From the IMG/VR virus record IMGVR_UViG_3300005534_000001, positions 28,528-92,527 of that record: a stretch of DNA of 64,000 nt. The stretch is one strand, 5' to 3'. Numbering within the stretch: the first letter of the stretch is position 1; every line of letters begins with the position of its first letter. Below the pieces are notes generated by a model that made no database searches, was not told the origin of the DNA, and saw nothing but the letters and a program-made list of their open reading frames with translations. Shown in pieces: positions 63,688 through 64,000 of this stretch. The translations under genes and the position numbers were made by a program. The DNA is from a virus.

Positions 63688-64000
63688 TTACTGTGCTACT
63701 TGCATCGCGTCTAAATCCAGTACGAATGACGCCGGAGCAGGACGATAAGCGGTATCGCCTTTTTCACGGTCGTACTTCTCGCGCCATTCAACTTTAGCCA
63801 TCGTCCGGAAGTCGAACCATTCATCAAATTGCATTGTCCAAATTTCCAGGGAATCGCTATAGGGCTTTCCGTTGTTGTCGGCTGTGGCAATCTCTACTCG
63901 TTCTATGGCCTTGTCCGGTTCGCCGTGGCACTCCAATACGATTCCACGGCAATCTACGAAGGCACCATAGGATTCAACGCGAAAATTAAACTTGCCATAT
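63688..64000 (-). CDS. Partial hypothetical protein, truncated by window end
   Basis: At least 103 residues; the frame stays open to base 64000 and the true start lies beyond. Contents include YGAFVDCRGIVLECHG and SLEIWTMQFDEWFDFRTMAK. No family recognised. If base 64000 were joined to base 1, the frame would continue to an ATG at 26-24, but no ribosome site is present there. Confidence 0.55.
   Translation of the reverse strand, partial: YGKFNFRVESYGAFVDCRGIVLECHGEPDKAIERVEIATADNNGKPYSDSLEIWTMQFDEWFDFRTMAKVEWREKYDREKGDTAYRPAPASFVLDLDAMQVAQ

Noticed and set aside
1-64000. Recoded genetic code with TAG as sense codon
   Set aside because: TAG ends several full-length genes, including the coat gene, the gp10-like gene and an ejection gene, and no tRNA with CTA anticodon is present. 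Only one gene has an internal TAG.
1-64000. CRISPR array or transposon
   Set aside because: No run of regularly spaced repeats and no transposase or terminal inverted repeats of an insertion sequence were seen; the only mobile unit recognised is the intein.

Overview
This window is most of a tailed-phage genome with a P22-type (podovirus-like) virion plan. Along the plus strand lie a terminase small and large subunit, a P22-family portal, scaffold, P22-family coat protein, gp4-like and gp10-like tail-completion proteins, three glycine/glutamine-rich ejection-type proteins and a receptor-binding protein with a head-binding N-terminus. No integrase, C1-like repressor, DNA polymerase, primase or RNA polymerase was recognised, so the lifestyle and replication mode are open. 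The host is probably Gram-negative. Five proteins carry Sec signal peptides whose mature chain would begin with Gln (FG|Q, C|Q, A|Q endings). To my knowledge that style is common in Acidobacteriota secreted proteins, so an acidobacterial host is a reasonable but unproven inference.

Layout. (1) 1-7,141: mostly minus-strand, tightly overlapping small early genes, many with Cys4 zinc-ribbon patterns, and one 557-residue zinc protein. They are driven leftward from sigma70-like promoters near 4,198-4,226, 6,510-6,537 and 7,149-7,176. A short plus-strand cassette (4,273-5,097) diverges from the first of these. (2) 7,200-20,200: a plus-strand accessory region. It holds a DUF559-like nuclease, a SET-domain protein, a lipoprotein, a nucleotidyltransferase-like protein, many one- to seven-pass membrane and coiled-coil proteins, a PAS-domain protein, a DUF3307-type membrane protein, a bimodular glycosidase-like protein and an AAA+ ATPase. 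The host-lysis functions are probably here. (3) 20,214-51,195: the virion module. It includes a large terminase interrupted by a class 3-type intein, a dual-specificity-phosphatase-like gene, a GroES-like gene, four exported or tailspike-like proteins, and a four-gene antisense cassette at 42,649-43,537. (4) 51,192-52,295: a leftward cluster with four tRNA genes (Pro-TGG, Ala-TGC, Thr-TGT, Ser-TGA), bounded by a strong terminator that overlaps a possible promoter. (5) 52,308-64,000: a long leftward early operon with two SNF2-type helicases, a DNA methyltransferase, a PD-(D/E)XK-like nuclease, a secreted Cys-rich repeat protein, a HAD phosphatase and an acyl carrier protein. The last gene runs off the right edge.

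Most genes are coupled by ATGA, GTGA, TTGA or TAATG stop/start overlaps. I used these to choose starts and to recognise about fifteen genes shorter than 60 codons.

The observation I rate highest is in the tRNAs. Ala, Thr and Ser all replace the near-universal U55 of the T-loop with G. Thr and Ser (and probably Ala) also replace G18 of the D-loop with A, so the G18-U55 elbow pair appears to be exchanged for A18-G55. The Pro tRNA beside them keeps the normal residues and serves as an internal control.
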